64,000 bases of DNA from Turritopsis dohrnii (Eukaryota > Cnidaria > Hydrozoa > Anthoathecata > Oceaniidae), in NCBI GenBank assembly GCA_027922465.2, contig BQMF02000002.1, positions 3,224,001 through 3,288,000 on the forward strand, written 5' to 3'. A program made the translations under genes and the position numbers. The notes below the pieces were generated by a model that saw only the letters and a program-made list of their open reading frames with translations, did not search any database and had not been told where the DNA came from. Position 1 is the stretch's first letter. Every line of letters starts with the position of its first letter. Below, piece by piece: positions 48,401-59,427 of this stretch.

Positions 48401-50966
48401 TTTCAAAATTTTTCAAGAAATAAATACCGAAATATTATAGAAATATATTAAATTCATCAACAAGGAAGTAAAAGAAGGCCATCAGTTTTTATTTTTTTAT
48501 TTTCATTTTATTTGATGAAAGAAGAGAAAACTTTGGCAAGAATTTACTAATTATGGCAATACTGTTATATAAGCACAATTTTCCTTACAACAAACATGCA
48601 CTAAAATTAACTATAATTATAAATTCCATTAAGAGGAAATTGAAACAAATGAAAAAGGTTTTTTGTTGCGGATAATGTCAAAGGAATTCCACTTGGCAAT
48701 TCATGAAAGTTTTGATTTAATCAAGCATAAAAAACAAGAACAAATATTTTTGTTTAAAAATTATTTGTGCCAAAAGACATAAATCAAAGGAAAATTATTA
48801 ATCAAAAAATAAATAATCTACATTATACAACCGGAAATTACTTTAACTAGCCGCCAAGGCAGCGTCGCTCGCCGCCCATGTCCACCTGCTTTGTATCACT
48901 GTATCAATAAACGTCAATTTTCCTTATAAACGGCTCGTACAACCAGAAGCAGATTCGAAGTCACAACCTCTGGTAAAACAAATCTTTTATCAGTGTAACA
49001 ATACACTCAAAACGTAGAGAGAGAAAACTTCAACTTTTTATTAACTTTTGTTTTAAAATGTTACGCACTCTAACATGGGTGCTATCAAACGTAAGGGGGA
49101 AATGGTTTCTCTTCTTAAAAAGATCACGCGGGAGGAGAGAAAAAAAGGCACGTGCTGAATGAATAAAATGAATAAAAAAACGTTCGATCTGATTAAAATA
49201 GATTAAAAGAAATCGATTAAACAACTATTATGACAAAAGCAAAAAAAAATATTTTGTATCATGATACTCTTTCTTTACCTATCGGTCTTTAAACATTTTG
49301 ATTGCTCGAAAAAAAGTTCACCCGTCTCAGACAGTCAGGCAAGGATACGTTAGGATACACTGGTAAACCGCACATGCTACCACGTTCTGCCACTGCTGCT
49401 TTATGTCCAAAACGTTTAATCAGTTAGTTTCTTTGTATTTAGTTGCTGTATTATTTTCAAAGCCAAGTCAACGTGGAATATAAAACTAACAATAATGATA
49501 AAAACAAAACGTTATTCCTATTAGTTCTTCAGCCAAAAAAAGTCACGTTCGATTGGGGTTGCAATGTATTTGCTTCGAACTCACGTCACACACACAAAAA
49601 AGAAATAATTTCGCTCACAACTCAATCTACCATTTTGCGTGACAGACAAACAAACAGACAAACAGAGAATCGGCTATTAATATATAGATTGTAACCTGCC
49701 ATATATCACCCTCCAAAACATAAAAACAAATGAATATTAACTTCTAGCTTTAGATACCAGTTACCTTCAACAAGAAATATAAAGAAATAATTTTAAACTC
49801 ACAATCCATAAGCAATGGCATAGCAACAGTGTCTGAAAAGAAATACATAAAAGAAAATAGAAAGAAATAAAAATTAGAATGTAATACAGACAAAACAAGT
49901 TTTTGCATCCGAAAAATTTTCAAGAATAATCATTCAAGTAATAGCTTCAAGATACTGTAATAAAAAGTATTTGAGGTGGAAGGTGGGGATAATGGAGTTT
50001 CATGCCTATTGGGTTGTTTGTATTTGGTACTGTTACACAAAATCTTAGATTAAGTTGTTTATTTTGGTCACAAAGTACACACATAAGCTTTTCATAGGCA
50101 TTAGACCATATCCATATCCATGACCATATCCCACACATATCTTTATCAGTTCTTTCAGCTCTATAGCATGGTAATACAACAGCTATTCTAAAGTCTTTTA
50201 GAACCAGAATAAATATTATTTTTCTGATGATTTGAATCAATCATCAATCAGATTTGGTGACTCTTTCAACCATTATCAACATTCAAATCATATTTGATGA
50301 TGACCTTTGTTGTAAGTTTCAAAATTCTCAATGTTGGAAAACCTAGAATAACACAATTGATTCCTATTTTAGATATACTGAAAATAATATTGTCAGCAAA
50401 ATCTTTGAAAAAAATTGGTCTTTAGCATATGATTGTATTGCTTCTCTTGTCGTTTGCACTTTGACTATTTACTGACATACATATTTGTTCGTTTGTTAAA
50501 GTATGCAAACAGATCCAACATTAATCCTGCGCTATAAAATTATTGGATGAAACGTTGGACTTTTATCATGCACCCTAAATTCATACTGTATTAAGCAGCC
50601 TTTATCTGTTGAACATACAGTATTCTTGTTTGCAACTATTTAAGAACCCAATAATTTATTGTATTTACATTCAGTCAGTCTTTCCAGTGTTCTATAAATT
50701 AGTACTTAACAATACCTCTTAACAATAACAATACCCGAATACCTCCACTGTGCGTGCAAATTCATCTAATGATCGTGTTAATATCATCTTGAAATTTTTC
50801 TTGAAACAAAGGAACAGTCTCAGCGATAATTCACTTTCATGTTATTTTGCTTCTGTTTAAAATTTGAGTATACAAGATCAGTATAAGTCCTTTCACCCCA
50901 ACAATATCTTGGAAATCCCATGAAGATAGAAGAGAAGACCTTGGTACCTACAATCTGAATATCTGA
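45455..50966. other. Long gene-poor 5' flank of the EGF gene
   Basis: No exon could be supported over about 5.5 kb. The sequence is AT-rich. A GC-richer patch with CGCTCGCCGCCC lies near 48860-48890. Around 49320-49690 a segment ending in GACAGACAAACAAACAGAC and ATTAATATATAG looks like the end of a dispersed repeat, but its other end was not found. Unannotated 5' UTR exons of the EGF gene may lie here. Confidence 0.4.
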
Positions 50967-51669
50967 CAGTGCCGCATCCAGACATTTTTTGGGCATACCG
51001 TTTTCTTAGATTAGGTTGGTATAGTGACACCCGAATGGTGGGTGCTAAGGGGCAAAAATGTTTGAATTTGAAAAGGTCTAGATGCCAGGAAAATGAACTT
51101 CCCAGAAGAGATTTACATATATTGATGTATCAAGGTAAGTTTTACGTGCCTTGATGTACGAATGAGTAACGAGATACAAAGAACTTTTTGAGCAGACAAA
51201 AGGGGGAAGTTTTAACTCGTGAACCCCAAAAACGAGGACTGAGCGTCAATGCAAAGCTCGACTATCGCAGTCTTAACTTTTTTGTCTGCATTGTGGTCGA
51301 AATAAATTCGCATTTTCTAATATATGAACAATAAAATGTAAGTTTTTCTTCACATTATTATCTATTATCCAAGTATTACAGGCTAATGTTGTTTTATTCA
51401 TTTTGTTTTTACGGAATATTAAACATTAAATATGGTAGCTGTCAGCTACATAACGCACTAGTAGCATCTGATGGTATAGTTGAGAATACAATCGCGAATA
51501 CAAGATATATTGATGCAAACCTTCTGTAAAATACAAAGATTAAGGTCTTTTAAAGGATAATTCTGGACAAAAATGTACAAAAATTAATTAGGAAAAACTT
51601 TTTTGGGCATATATTTTTGGGCGCCCATACCGTTCCAACGGTACCAAATCACGTCTGGATGCGGCCCTG
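50967..51669. mobile_element. hAT-like non-autonomous element with 5-bp TSD
   Basis: The ends are CAGTGCCGCATCCAGAC on the left and, reverse-complemented, CAGGGCCGCATCCAGAC on the right. TCTGA flanks both ends (50962-50966 and 51670-51674). CAG...GCATCCAG termini resemble hAT elements, although most hATs make 8-bp duplications. No transposase frame was recognised in its 703 bp. Confidence 0.65.
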
Positions 51670-52619
51670 TCTGAGAAAAAAAACAAGAAACTTCTGTAAA
51701 TCCATTCAACAGACCTTTATCTTATTCAGTAAGAAGGAAGATTGGCATTGTTATTTTGGGCCTCAGTCATATGCAATAAAGGAGCTTATGCAACTGTGAG
51801 GGCGATGTAGAAAACAGTGTGAGTCAAAAGACCAAAACAATTAGATACACATATATTATTTTTCTATAAGAAACCTTATGCCTGGTTCTAAGCCTGTTCC
51901 TTATATTTTCTAAAAGTTTTACCCTCAAGTTCCTAAACGGGTTCCTTGTTTTTTTTAGCTGCTTTCCTTCCTCATGTAAACATGTATATTTGAATCTTGC
52001 TGTTTCACGCACTTTTTCATATATGTACAAGTATCTTTAGTTTTTGTTTTAAGTAGTTTTTGTTTCTTAATTTAAAAAAGAGCGTTTATATTGTTTTTAA
52101 TTTCTTTTTCTTCTATTTCAACTTGATCAGTTCCTTAATTTTCAAACTTTTTTAGCCTCAAGTACCTTACAAGGGGTTCCTTGTGTAACTAACAAATTGT
52201 AGTTTGAAAAACTTACTTTTGTTAGAGAAACTGTGCAATTGATAAATTTATAATGACTAGAAAGTTATTATAGTTAAAGCTTAGGTTACTACCACAAAAT
52301 CTACAGAAAGGACTTACCTCTATAATTGCATCTCCGTTGTCAACACAATTTCAAAACATTACTTTTCAAGCTGAGTGTAAATATGTACAAATGTGTTAAG
52401 GATATATTTATCTAACAAATGTTTTCCAATAGTGTCATTAGTAGCAGACTTTCTTTCTGAACAAATTCCACATCAAAAACTGTTGTGATTGCTTAAGCTC
52501 CTAATTGCCACTGCAACACTTCAAAAAGAATGAAAAAGGAATTGTGATCACTAACTACAGTGATTGCAGTGACAAGTAATTCATAAGTATTCGCAGGGTG
52601 CACTTAAAACTTAACATAT
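51670..52619. other. AT-rich non-coding sequence
   Basis: No supportable gene. At 51890-52190 the phrases AAGTTCCTAAACGGGTTCCTTG and AAGTACCTTACAAGGGGTTC suggest a weak degenerate repeat. Confidence 0.35.
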
Positions 52620-53361
52620 ACCTTAATCAGATTAATTTTTTTAAAATTAATTTTCATGAGTTTTTGAACTCGCAGAATGTTTTGAATTTATTTTCACGAA
52701 TAGGCACTCACAAAAATTTTTGCATGGATTCATTTTTGCAAATGGTTGTATTGAAAACTTTACTGTGGATTTATTTTCACGGTCAGAAGGATTACGATTG
52801 AAAAAAATAGACTCTTCAGGTAAAAATGAAGGTAGCCTTCTATATCATCAACTGTTAGTTTGTATAATCCAATAACATTTGTGCTCACCTCTAATGTTGA
52901 ATGTAAGACATCTATCTCTTCCAAAGCCTTTCTCCACTCCAATTGCTGGAAAATTGGAATATCTAGGCTCCATACAATTTGAAAAAGGAGTAGGAACTGA
53001 AAGAAAACAGGAAATGCCCTAAGAAAGTCATAGCAACCAAGAAATAAACAGAGCCTAAATCCATTGACATAAGAAAAATGTTTCTTGAAGTATGCAAAAC
53101 AGTGCCTTCAGAAAAGAAAAAACAATAAGAAAATGTCATCATTTTAGATGTACGTAACACTCTTTTAAGGGAAAACATTGATTTAACATTTTATTTCTTG
53201 ATCCAATGAAAGAACAAAAAAAAAGAAAAAAAGAAAAGAAAAAAAATGAAAAAAACCCAACTGGATTTAATTTCGCGAACATGTTTTTGCAAAAAAGGCA
53301 AAAAAAATTGCGAAATCGTGAAAATTAATCTCAAAAAATTAATCCGATTAAATTAATAGGT
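52620..53361. mobile_element. MITE with ATTAATTTT-rich inverted ends
   Basis: The left end ACCTTAATCAGATTAATTTT is mirrored by the right end (ACCTATTAATTTAATCGGAT when reverse-complemented), followed in both by AATTAATTTTCA. AATTTCGCGAA-type repeats lie within the right part, as in other MITE-like patches of this window. No ORF. Confidence 0.55.
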
Positions 53362-53620
53362 CAATTTTCGAGAGAACAATGTGAAAACAGTGAAAGTGGA
53401 TTGAGCACAGTTATTATCAGCAAATATTCTGATGTTCTATGTAGCAATATATTATATTCTTACTTCTATTTCCTACAGTTTGATTTAAACCACCTTTTCA
53501 TCGTAATTAACTTTTGCTCTTCATAAAAAAGTGAACTAAAGTACGTTAAGAATGAACTTGCACAGTTTTTATAAATGCTTGGCAAATTTGAAGGTTATGA
53601 GATATTTCAAAAAATTTTTT

Positions 53621-53971
53621 TGCACTGTGTCAAGCTTAAAAAGCACTTTTTCATGATATAAAAAATTTGGAAGAATAATGCAATTGGAAGAAGAAAAACG
53701 AAGATGAAAAAAATGAGGTTTTTATAGAAAAGAGCAAAACAGCTCATTTTTTTGTCAGACAAACTTCAATCTTCAATCGTTCAAAAGGCGAAATAATTTT
53801 TCAAAAAAGTAAAATAGATCGCAAGACATAATCCTTTAAAGTCACTTAGGTCTTAGCTCTTTTCTATAAAAAGCTCGTTTTTTTTCATCTTTGTTTTTCT
53901 TCTTCCATTTTCATTATTCTTCCAAATTTTTTATATCGTAAAAAAGTGCTTTTTAAGCTTGACACAGTGCA
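53621..53971. mobile_element. 351-bp fold-back MITE with ~115-bp arms
   Basis: TGCACTGTGTCAAGCTT at the left is perfectly inverted at the right, and the two arms stay complementary for about 115 bp with few mismatches around a ~115-bp spacer. Such an arm would give a long hairpin RNA if transcribed. No ORF. Target duplication unclear. Confidence 0.75.
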
Positions 53972-54022
53972 GTGGCCTAGAATCGCTCAAATCTTTCAAG
54001 ACGTTCTGATCAGGTGTGTTAA

Positions 54023-55270
54023 AGGGAAATTAAGCCTTCAGTTTTCCTTTCTAATCTTGAGCATGAAATACCTCATTTATCCTAGATGAACACCTTTTCA
54101 TGTATAAAAGGTATCCCAAATGAAATAATTGATTAAAAAAAACTGAATTAAATCACCATTACAGCTTTCTGTTTTAAAAGTCATGACGTCACAGAGTAAA
54201 TTTCATTTGCAGGATGTCTGACATTCATGAAAGTTCAGCATCTTCGAAAATTCTGAATTCTAGTTTTGAAAGAGACATAAGTGATCATGATGAAGATAAA
54301 GAAGAACAATTAAACAGCAGTTGCTATAACTTATAATTTAACTTATACTATGGTTTTGAGTAGTGGTGACGATGAGGATAGCAATACTTGTTAGGATACT
54401 ATGGAGGCTATGTGTCATATTCGAAGAAAGGATGATTTATGAGTGTAAAAGCTGCAGAAAAGATGACTTAGAAAAGATACATCTTTTCGAAAACCAAGAT
54501 ATATACACATTTTCCACAAGGGTTCATGTCGAACAACTTAAAATAAAATTATAGGGGGTAATTTCTTTACAAATAACTGATTATGCCTTTTATCTTTAAC
54601 AGAATGAGAACTAAGTAAACAGAAAAAGCTTTCAAACATCAGTGTAAAATTTGATAGAAACATTACAGGTGACATGTGTATGCAAGCAAGTCACATGAAA
54701 AAGAGCTATACTGCAGCGAAAGATTAAAATTTCCAACAGATGTGTCATTCTTTATGCACTCTTCGAAGATGTCAAATTTAAAAAACGTACAAGATGTAAC
54801 TTATAACTTGTAACATAGCACTGATGATGTTGTTTTAACGAAAAGCTTCTGCTTCATTTTAAAACTTGTTTTTTATTTATTTATTTGATATCTTGATACT
54901 GGCAAATGTTTTAATCACTGTGCAAGATGTAAATGTAGCTATAACAACAACAACAAAAAACTCAGCTGAACATTGAAAAATAATTTGTAAACTTACTAAA
55001 CATTTGATAAGGTTAAAACTCAATGCTAGTTTAGCAGCAACAATTCAAGAAAAAATATATTCACACTGAAGCTAAATAATATTTTATATCATGAAGAACA
55101 CAAGAACTTTCATCAACGAAAGCAAAATCTTCCCAATAAAAAGAGATCGCTCTGTGATGGGAACGTCACATAAAGTCATAATGAAAAACAAGTGTAGATA
55201 AGTTAATATAGTAATGTTTCAATTCTAAGCATTCAAAGAACAACGTTAATGAAAAGCTAGATTTTTCTTA
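54023..55270. mobile_element. Longer relative of the TTAA MITE, right end lost
   Basis: TTAA at 54019-54022 and AGGGAAATTAAGCCTT, then the same sequence as the element at 41028 up to the phrase ATGACGTCACAGAG. After that the two differ: this copy opens a 40-codon frame (54214-54336, MSDIHESSASSKIL, acidic) and has about 700 bp not in the other. Similarity resumes near 55140 (GATCGCTCTGTGA). The right terminus is not recognisable. This may be closer to the autonomous parent. Confidence 0.5.
54815..54870 (+). ncRNA. Hammerhead-like core, third copy
   Basis: CTGATGA, then GTT-loop-AAC, then GAAA and AAGC-TTCT-GCTT, closely matching the minus-strand motif at 24647-24667. The stem II bases differ between the two but still pair. 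Stem I is not evident. Confidence 0.35.
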
Positions 55271-55809
55271 AAAAAAAACGCATTCAAAAACCATGAAAAA
55301 TTATAGGAATACAGAAACAGTGACTAGAATGTATATATTGGAAGTGATTCTCAGATAGCATTCATATTGCAAAAGTCTAATGTATATAGAAGTTTTGTCA
55401 TAAGTTTTCACTAAGAAAGTATCTTTTCAGAAAAAAAATCGTTTAGGTATATATACGAAACCTTTACCATTCAACTTATTTTATGATTGAATCAAAAGAC
55501 TCTCTTATTTTGTTATGTTGCAAATTAATTTGAAAAAGAAGTCTTCATCTCAGTCACAGCTCTTTTAAAAATATTTTTTACATCCTGAAACTCTATCAGA
55601 GTATTCAGCACCATTACATTAGGGGTCAGTCGCAAATCGATTTTAGGTTCAGATAACGTCATGTCATTTCTCATAAAACACAAATATCTATCTAGATACT
55701 AGGTTAGCTAATTTACAATTAAAGACAGTAAAAAACAAAGTTTATTTCAAGAATCAGATTTAATGGATTTATAAAAAATATTACGCAAGATCGCCACTAA
55801 AATTATAAG
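55271..55809 (-). terminator. 3' flank of the C6orf120 homologue with AATAAA
   Basis: TTTATT at 55741-55746 reads AATAAA on the minus strand, 64 bp after the stop codon of the gene ending at 55810. The rest of this stretch shows nothing else. Confidence 0.5.
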
Positions 55810-56319
55810 TCATAGCAAAATTTCTACCAAAATCTTTAGCAATGTCTCTAAAACCTCCCATAACAATGACCCAAAAAAAGTTGTTCCTGACTCTTGTTCA
55901 TCAGAATATTCTGATATACCAGCAGTCTCTGATGCATCAAAGCTATTCATTGTAAAGTTCATCACAACATGTAATTTATATTTAGAAATAGGAGAATGTA
56001 TGTGACCATATACACCAATACCCACTGGTCTGTAATAAGAACTAGGAATTGATAAGACTTCAACTCCACAAGTCGCTGATGAGATGTCATAACTTTCGAA
56101 CGTCGGGTGTTTCGAAGTTTGAGAAACGTAAACATCTGCATCTCCTTCCAACGATTGCAGTAACAGGGTTACTTCACCTGGTTGAGACAGGGAAAAATAG
56201 CTATAATTTCCACTACCAACATAACCTTCAAACGCTTTCAAAGTTTTGAAATTTTGAACGAGATTTATGTTGTAAACCAGAACAAGTAAGATGATAATGA
56301 AGTGTATTTCACTCATCAT
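55810..56319 (-). CDS. C6orf120: UPF0669 / C6orf120 homologue, secreted
   Basis: A single exon of 169 residues (human about 191) starting at the ATG 56319. The signal peptide is MMSEIHFIIILLVLVYNINL. The mature part matches the UPF0669 family: GYVGSGNYSYFSL, LLQSLEGDADVYVS, SATCGVEVLSIP and RPVGIGVYGH, the most conserved stretches I know of this family. It has a beta-sandwich-like composition with a conserved Cys. The C-terminus adds an amphipathic hydrophobic end (SLLWEVLETLLKILVEILL) that could be a membrane anchor or GPI signal. The family is secreted; its molecular role is poorly known. Poly(A) signal 64 bp downstream. The inverted-arm element starts just upstream of the gene. Confidence 0.9.
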   Translation of the reverse strand: MMSEIHFIIILLVLVYNINLVQNFKTLKAFEGYVGSGNYSYFSLSQPGEVTLLLQSLEGDADVYVSQTSKHPTFESYDISSATCGVEVLSIPSSYYRPVGIGVYGHIHSPISKYKLHVVMNFTMNSFDASETAGISEYSDEQESGTTFFGSLLWEVLETLLKILVEILL

Positions 56320-56438
56320 GTTTTCTTCCCCTTGGCCGCCATCAATAGTGAAAGCACCATGTTATTTTTCTAAAAACTTTGCCTCAGTTATTCTAAGAAA
56401 GTAACCGTTATTACGTATGAAGGTTGCTTGATGTTCTT

Positions 56439-56594
56439 TTTTTTTTTTTTTTTTTTTTATGTTTACATCTTTCATCAGTTTATCTATAATAATACATATA
56501 TTACATGACTTTTATCTTCGATAAAACGAATCTGATGATTATGTTCAGGCGTCCTGAATCATCGATGTTTGATGAATTAGGTCCAGATGTTCTT
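56439..56594 (-). mobile_element. Short poly(A) retroposon with 9-bp TSD
   Basis: Read on the minus strand, about 125 bp of sequence ends in 22 A residues. GATGTTCTT flanks it (56430-56438 and 56586-56594). The uninterrupted state is preserved in the opposite arm near 60225-60250, where the flanks are joined. A LINE-mobilised SINE or truncated transcript is the likely nature. Confidence 0.65.
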
Positions 56595-56624
56595 GCGATC
56601 CCAAACCGTGAGTTGTTGGTAAGT

Positions 56625-57547
56625 AGGGACTTTAAGATTTCGAAAACGGGAACGGGAACTTCATAATATCGTTTGACTGCGCATGCGCGAGGTGATTCCC
56701 ATGAAATTTTGAAGTTCGCTCTGTTTGTTCCGAACGTGAAATCACACATTTTGAAGTTCTGAGAAAACGTGAACGCTCAAGGAAGAAAGATGGCTGAAAC
56801 TGCTGAGCAAAAACCACCGAGCATTCCACTGTCGTGGCGCTTACCCTCTACAGGTCTAAATAAGTTTGCAATTAGACCATTAGGAGCTACTACTGATTGA
56901 AACTTTATTGAATGTACTCTTTTGTGCCCATTATAAAAAATCCTCTGATAGCCAGGGCTGATCACATCACTCAATAAATGTCTCCATCGGTCATAAATTA
57001 GGTTGAGAATATGATTGTTTATTATACAAAGTTCAGGTACAGGCCTAGCAAACCTAAGTACCATATGAGTATCTGCAGGGATATGCATACCTTTTCAAAA
57101 AACACATAGTGCCTCAAGGCCACACACATTCGTGCCATTGTAGCAAATTATTCTCTCAGGAATTTCTAGGGTTGTTCTGAGAATTGGAATATCATCTTTT
57201 TTAAAGCGAAATTCAGCCAGACACTCATCTTCAGCTAGATTATTCAAGCTGAACTTCTCATACCTCCAGTATGGTAGATACAGATTAGAGGATTTTTCTA
57301 AATCCAGAAGTAATAAAAATTCTTCATCATCAATAACTTTATCATAATGAGCAAGGTATAAAAACTCTTTTTTCTCCATTATTACTATTTCAGTCTTTCA
57401 CGCTTCTAAGTTTGTTTACAACTTAATGCGCCATATTATGAAGTCGCGCACTTTCTTAATCTCCGTTATTACACATAACCGGAACGAGAACCTAACTACG
57501 GAACGGCGTTCCCGTTCCCGTTCCGGTTGTGAAATCTTAAAGTCCCT
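56625..57547 (-). mobile_element. PIF/Harbinger transposon, decayed and shortened
   Basis: TIRs AGGGACTTTAAGATTTC at both ends, with AGT on both sides (56622-56624 and 57548-57550). The minus-strand frames 57379-57095 and 57088-56777 together contain RTTLEIPERIICYNGTNVCG, FARPVPELCIINNHI, and SIKFQSVVAPNGLIANLF followed by PVEGKRHDSGML, all typical of Harbinger DDE transposases. A frameshift separates CVF from the following part, and much of the catalytic region is deleted, so it is not functional. It was inserted into the left arm of the composite element. Confidence 0.85.
56777..57379 (-). pseudogene. Harbinger transposase pseudogene
   Basis: Two frames separated by at least one indel at about 57090, with an internal loss between NLIYDRWRHLLSD and YNGHKRVHSIKF where the first catalytic Asp segment is expected, and truncation after DSGML. 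Similarity is to DDE_Tnp_4-type Harbinger enzymes by motif only. Confidence 0.75.
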
Positions 57548-58665
57548 AGTGAGAGACGGCACTCGAATCTCGAAGCTCAAACTTTGAAGGAAGAGTTATC
57601 CTGGAGGATTTCTCTTTGCGTATATTATAGTCCAGGCATAAGTGGGTCAAAATCCCACCTTTTGATGGACAAATTTTCTTTAGGATTTTTAGATGCCTAT
57701 ATATGTCGAGTTTTACTTTTTGGATGGTTTTCAGTCTGTATCGGGTGCAATAAGTCTCCAGAGCGTTTTCTTTGGGGGTACTTAACAAGTCTACACTGTG
57801 AAAATTTACCTGGGGTAGGCAAACTAATTTTATCATAACTCGCTAAATTTTAATCCTTTTGATTTGAAATTTTGTAGGTATGTCCTCTAGTAGATACAAA
57901 GTCGAATAAAAAGAAATTCAGTGCTTCAAAATGTTTTTTTGGTATTTTACAGACCAGAAAAGTCAAATTTTACAAGAAAATGAGTGAAATGAAAATGCCA
58001 CTACTGCCAACATTCAAATACCTATAGCTGCTGAAGTAATCAACCAAACAGCTTGAAACTTTGCAGAAAGCTTACAAACATTCAAGAATTTCAATTTAGA
58101 GGGAAAAAAAATTCCAATTTTTTTCAGGGGGTTCTGTACAAAAAACAATAGACAAAATTTAGGCAAAAAGAGCCATTTTTCATTATTTTCTTTTAATAAA
58201 AACGCCTAGAGCGTTTGGAATTGAAAGAAAGTAGCAGAAATATGAACATATGTACGAGTTACGAACAACATCATCAAAATATTGCACAATATTGAAATTA
58301 GGGGATCAATAATTGGATTTCCAGGGGGTAAAATGGACTATTTTCATGAAAAACCCGAATTTTCCCATATAAACTTCATTCTTTCGTCTGAAATCAGCTT
58401 AAAATCATAAAAAATAGTTACTCATTGAACCATTTTTGTATTTGAACACAGATAGTGACAATTCAGGGGGTTTGAAATACAAAATCCGGGGTAAAATATC
58501 ACTTTTTGTCAAAAATTTGCTGTTTTTTGTTTAGAACTGCTTAGCATTGCTTTTAATCAATGTTTACTTTATAAATCCAACATATTTATATAGGGATATA
58601 CATGATATATCACTGTCATCATCACTTTCATCCGTCTCATATGCTTCTTCATCTTCCATTTCTTC

Positions 58666-59427
58666 CTAATCATCATCAACACCTTCATCCAACAACAAGT
58701 CACACAGATTCTCGGGAAATATGTCACCGTATATCCACTCGATCTCACCAAACTGATTCCATCCATTCTGAGCAATATCAGGAAAGTCAACAACTGGCTC
58801 CAACATACTTTTCCACATTGCAGAAATGAAATTCGAACGCAAGATATGAAGGTAGAGGGATGATTTACAAGGTGGCAATAACGATAAATCTATCACTTTA
58901 TTTTCTGCTGAATGTTTCTTGGAAAACAACTCATATCTGGCGACATTTACTTGGCTCTTCTTTTTCATCCCATATATATTGCAAACGAAACGCTCTAACG
59001 TATTCACAATACAGTCACTCGGCGACCAGTCCTCACCCATCTTGGAAAACACTTCTAGAAACTTGTCATCTTTTAACATCGCATTCCAACAAAGTTTCTT
59101 TCCTTTTCTGAAAAAAGCGGCGACATAATCATTACCGGTGAAGGCATGAAATCCAATGATCGCCTTTTGTTGGGCCTCAGTGATGGTATATTCATTCAAC
59201 CATATTCCTTTCCTGTTATTTCCAGCTCCATAGTCGTAGTACACACGACACTGATATTCTGTGCTTAGTAATCCTAAAGCAAGGACCAATATGTCTGTAT
59301 CACCAGACGGATTTCGTAAGATGACTTTTGCTCCAATGTCATTGTTCAAAGCATGATGGACATGAAGGATGACTTTAGTGTCAGCTTCTTCTTGGTTACG
59401 AGAGCTTCGTACTCTTCTGATGAATCT
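58666..59427 (-). CDS. PIN/FEN1-like nuclease-type ORF of a mobile element
   Basis: Open from 59427, where it meets the arm boundary and an in-frame stop, to the TAG at 58668-58666. Key motifs in order: NQEEADTKVILHVHHAL, then SGDTDILVLALGLL, then AIIGFHAFTGNDYVAAFFRKG. The Asp-rich order EEADT, DTD and TGNDY followed by GKG resembles the acidic active site and helical turn of PIN/5'-nuclease (FEN1/XPG) folds (compare LLGCDY...G.G). I know similar ORFs as abundant repeats in invertebrate genomes, but their function is unproven. Reading through the TAG adds a further acidic tail (EEMEDEEAYETDESDDDSD) to a TAA at about 58570, so the TAG may be a recent nonsense mutation. The N-terminus is missing in this copy. 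Confidence 0.6.
   Translation of the reverse strand, partial: RFIRRVRSSRNQEEADTKVILHVHHALNNDIGAKVILRNPSGDTDILVLALGLLSTEYQCRVYYDYGAGNNRKGIWLNEYTITEAQQKAIIGFHAFTGNDYVAAFFRKGKKLCWNAMLKDDKFLEVFSKMGEDWSPSDCIVNTLERFVCNIYGMKKKSQVNVARYELFSKKHSAENKVIDLSLLPPCKSSLYLHILRSNFISAMWKSMLEPVVDFPDIAQNGWNQFGEIEWIYGDIFPENLCDLLLDEGVDDD

Noticed and set aside
48850..48990. Possible tRNA-derived SINE in a GC-richer patch
   Set aside because: No A/B box pair or tRNA fold could be recognised and no poly(A) or target duplication was found.
49947..50240. Minus-strand 97-codon frame with Trp-rich GIWSWIWIWS
   Set aside because: Arises from a low-complexity CCATATCCATATCC repeat; no domain or splice context.
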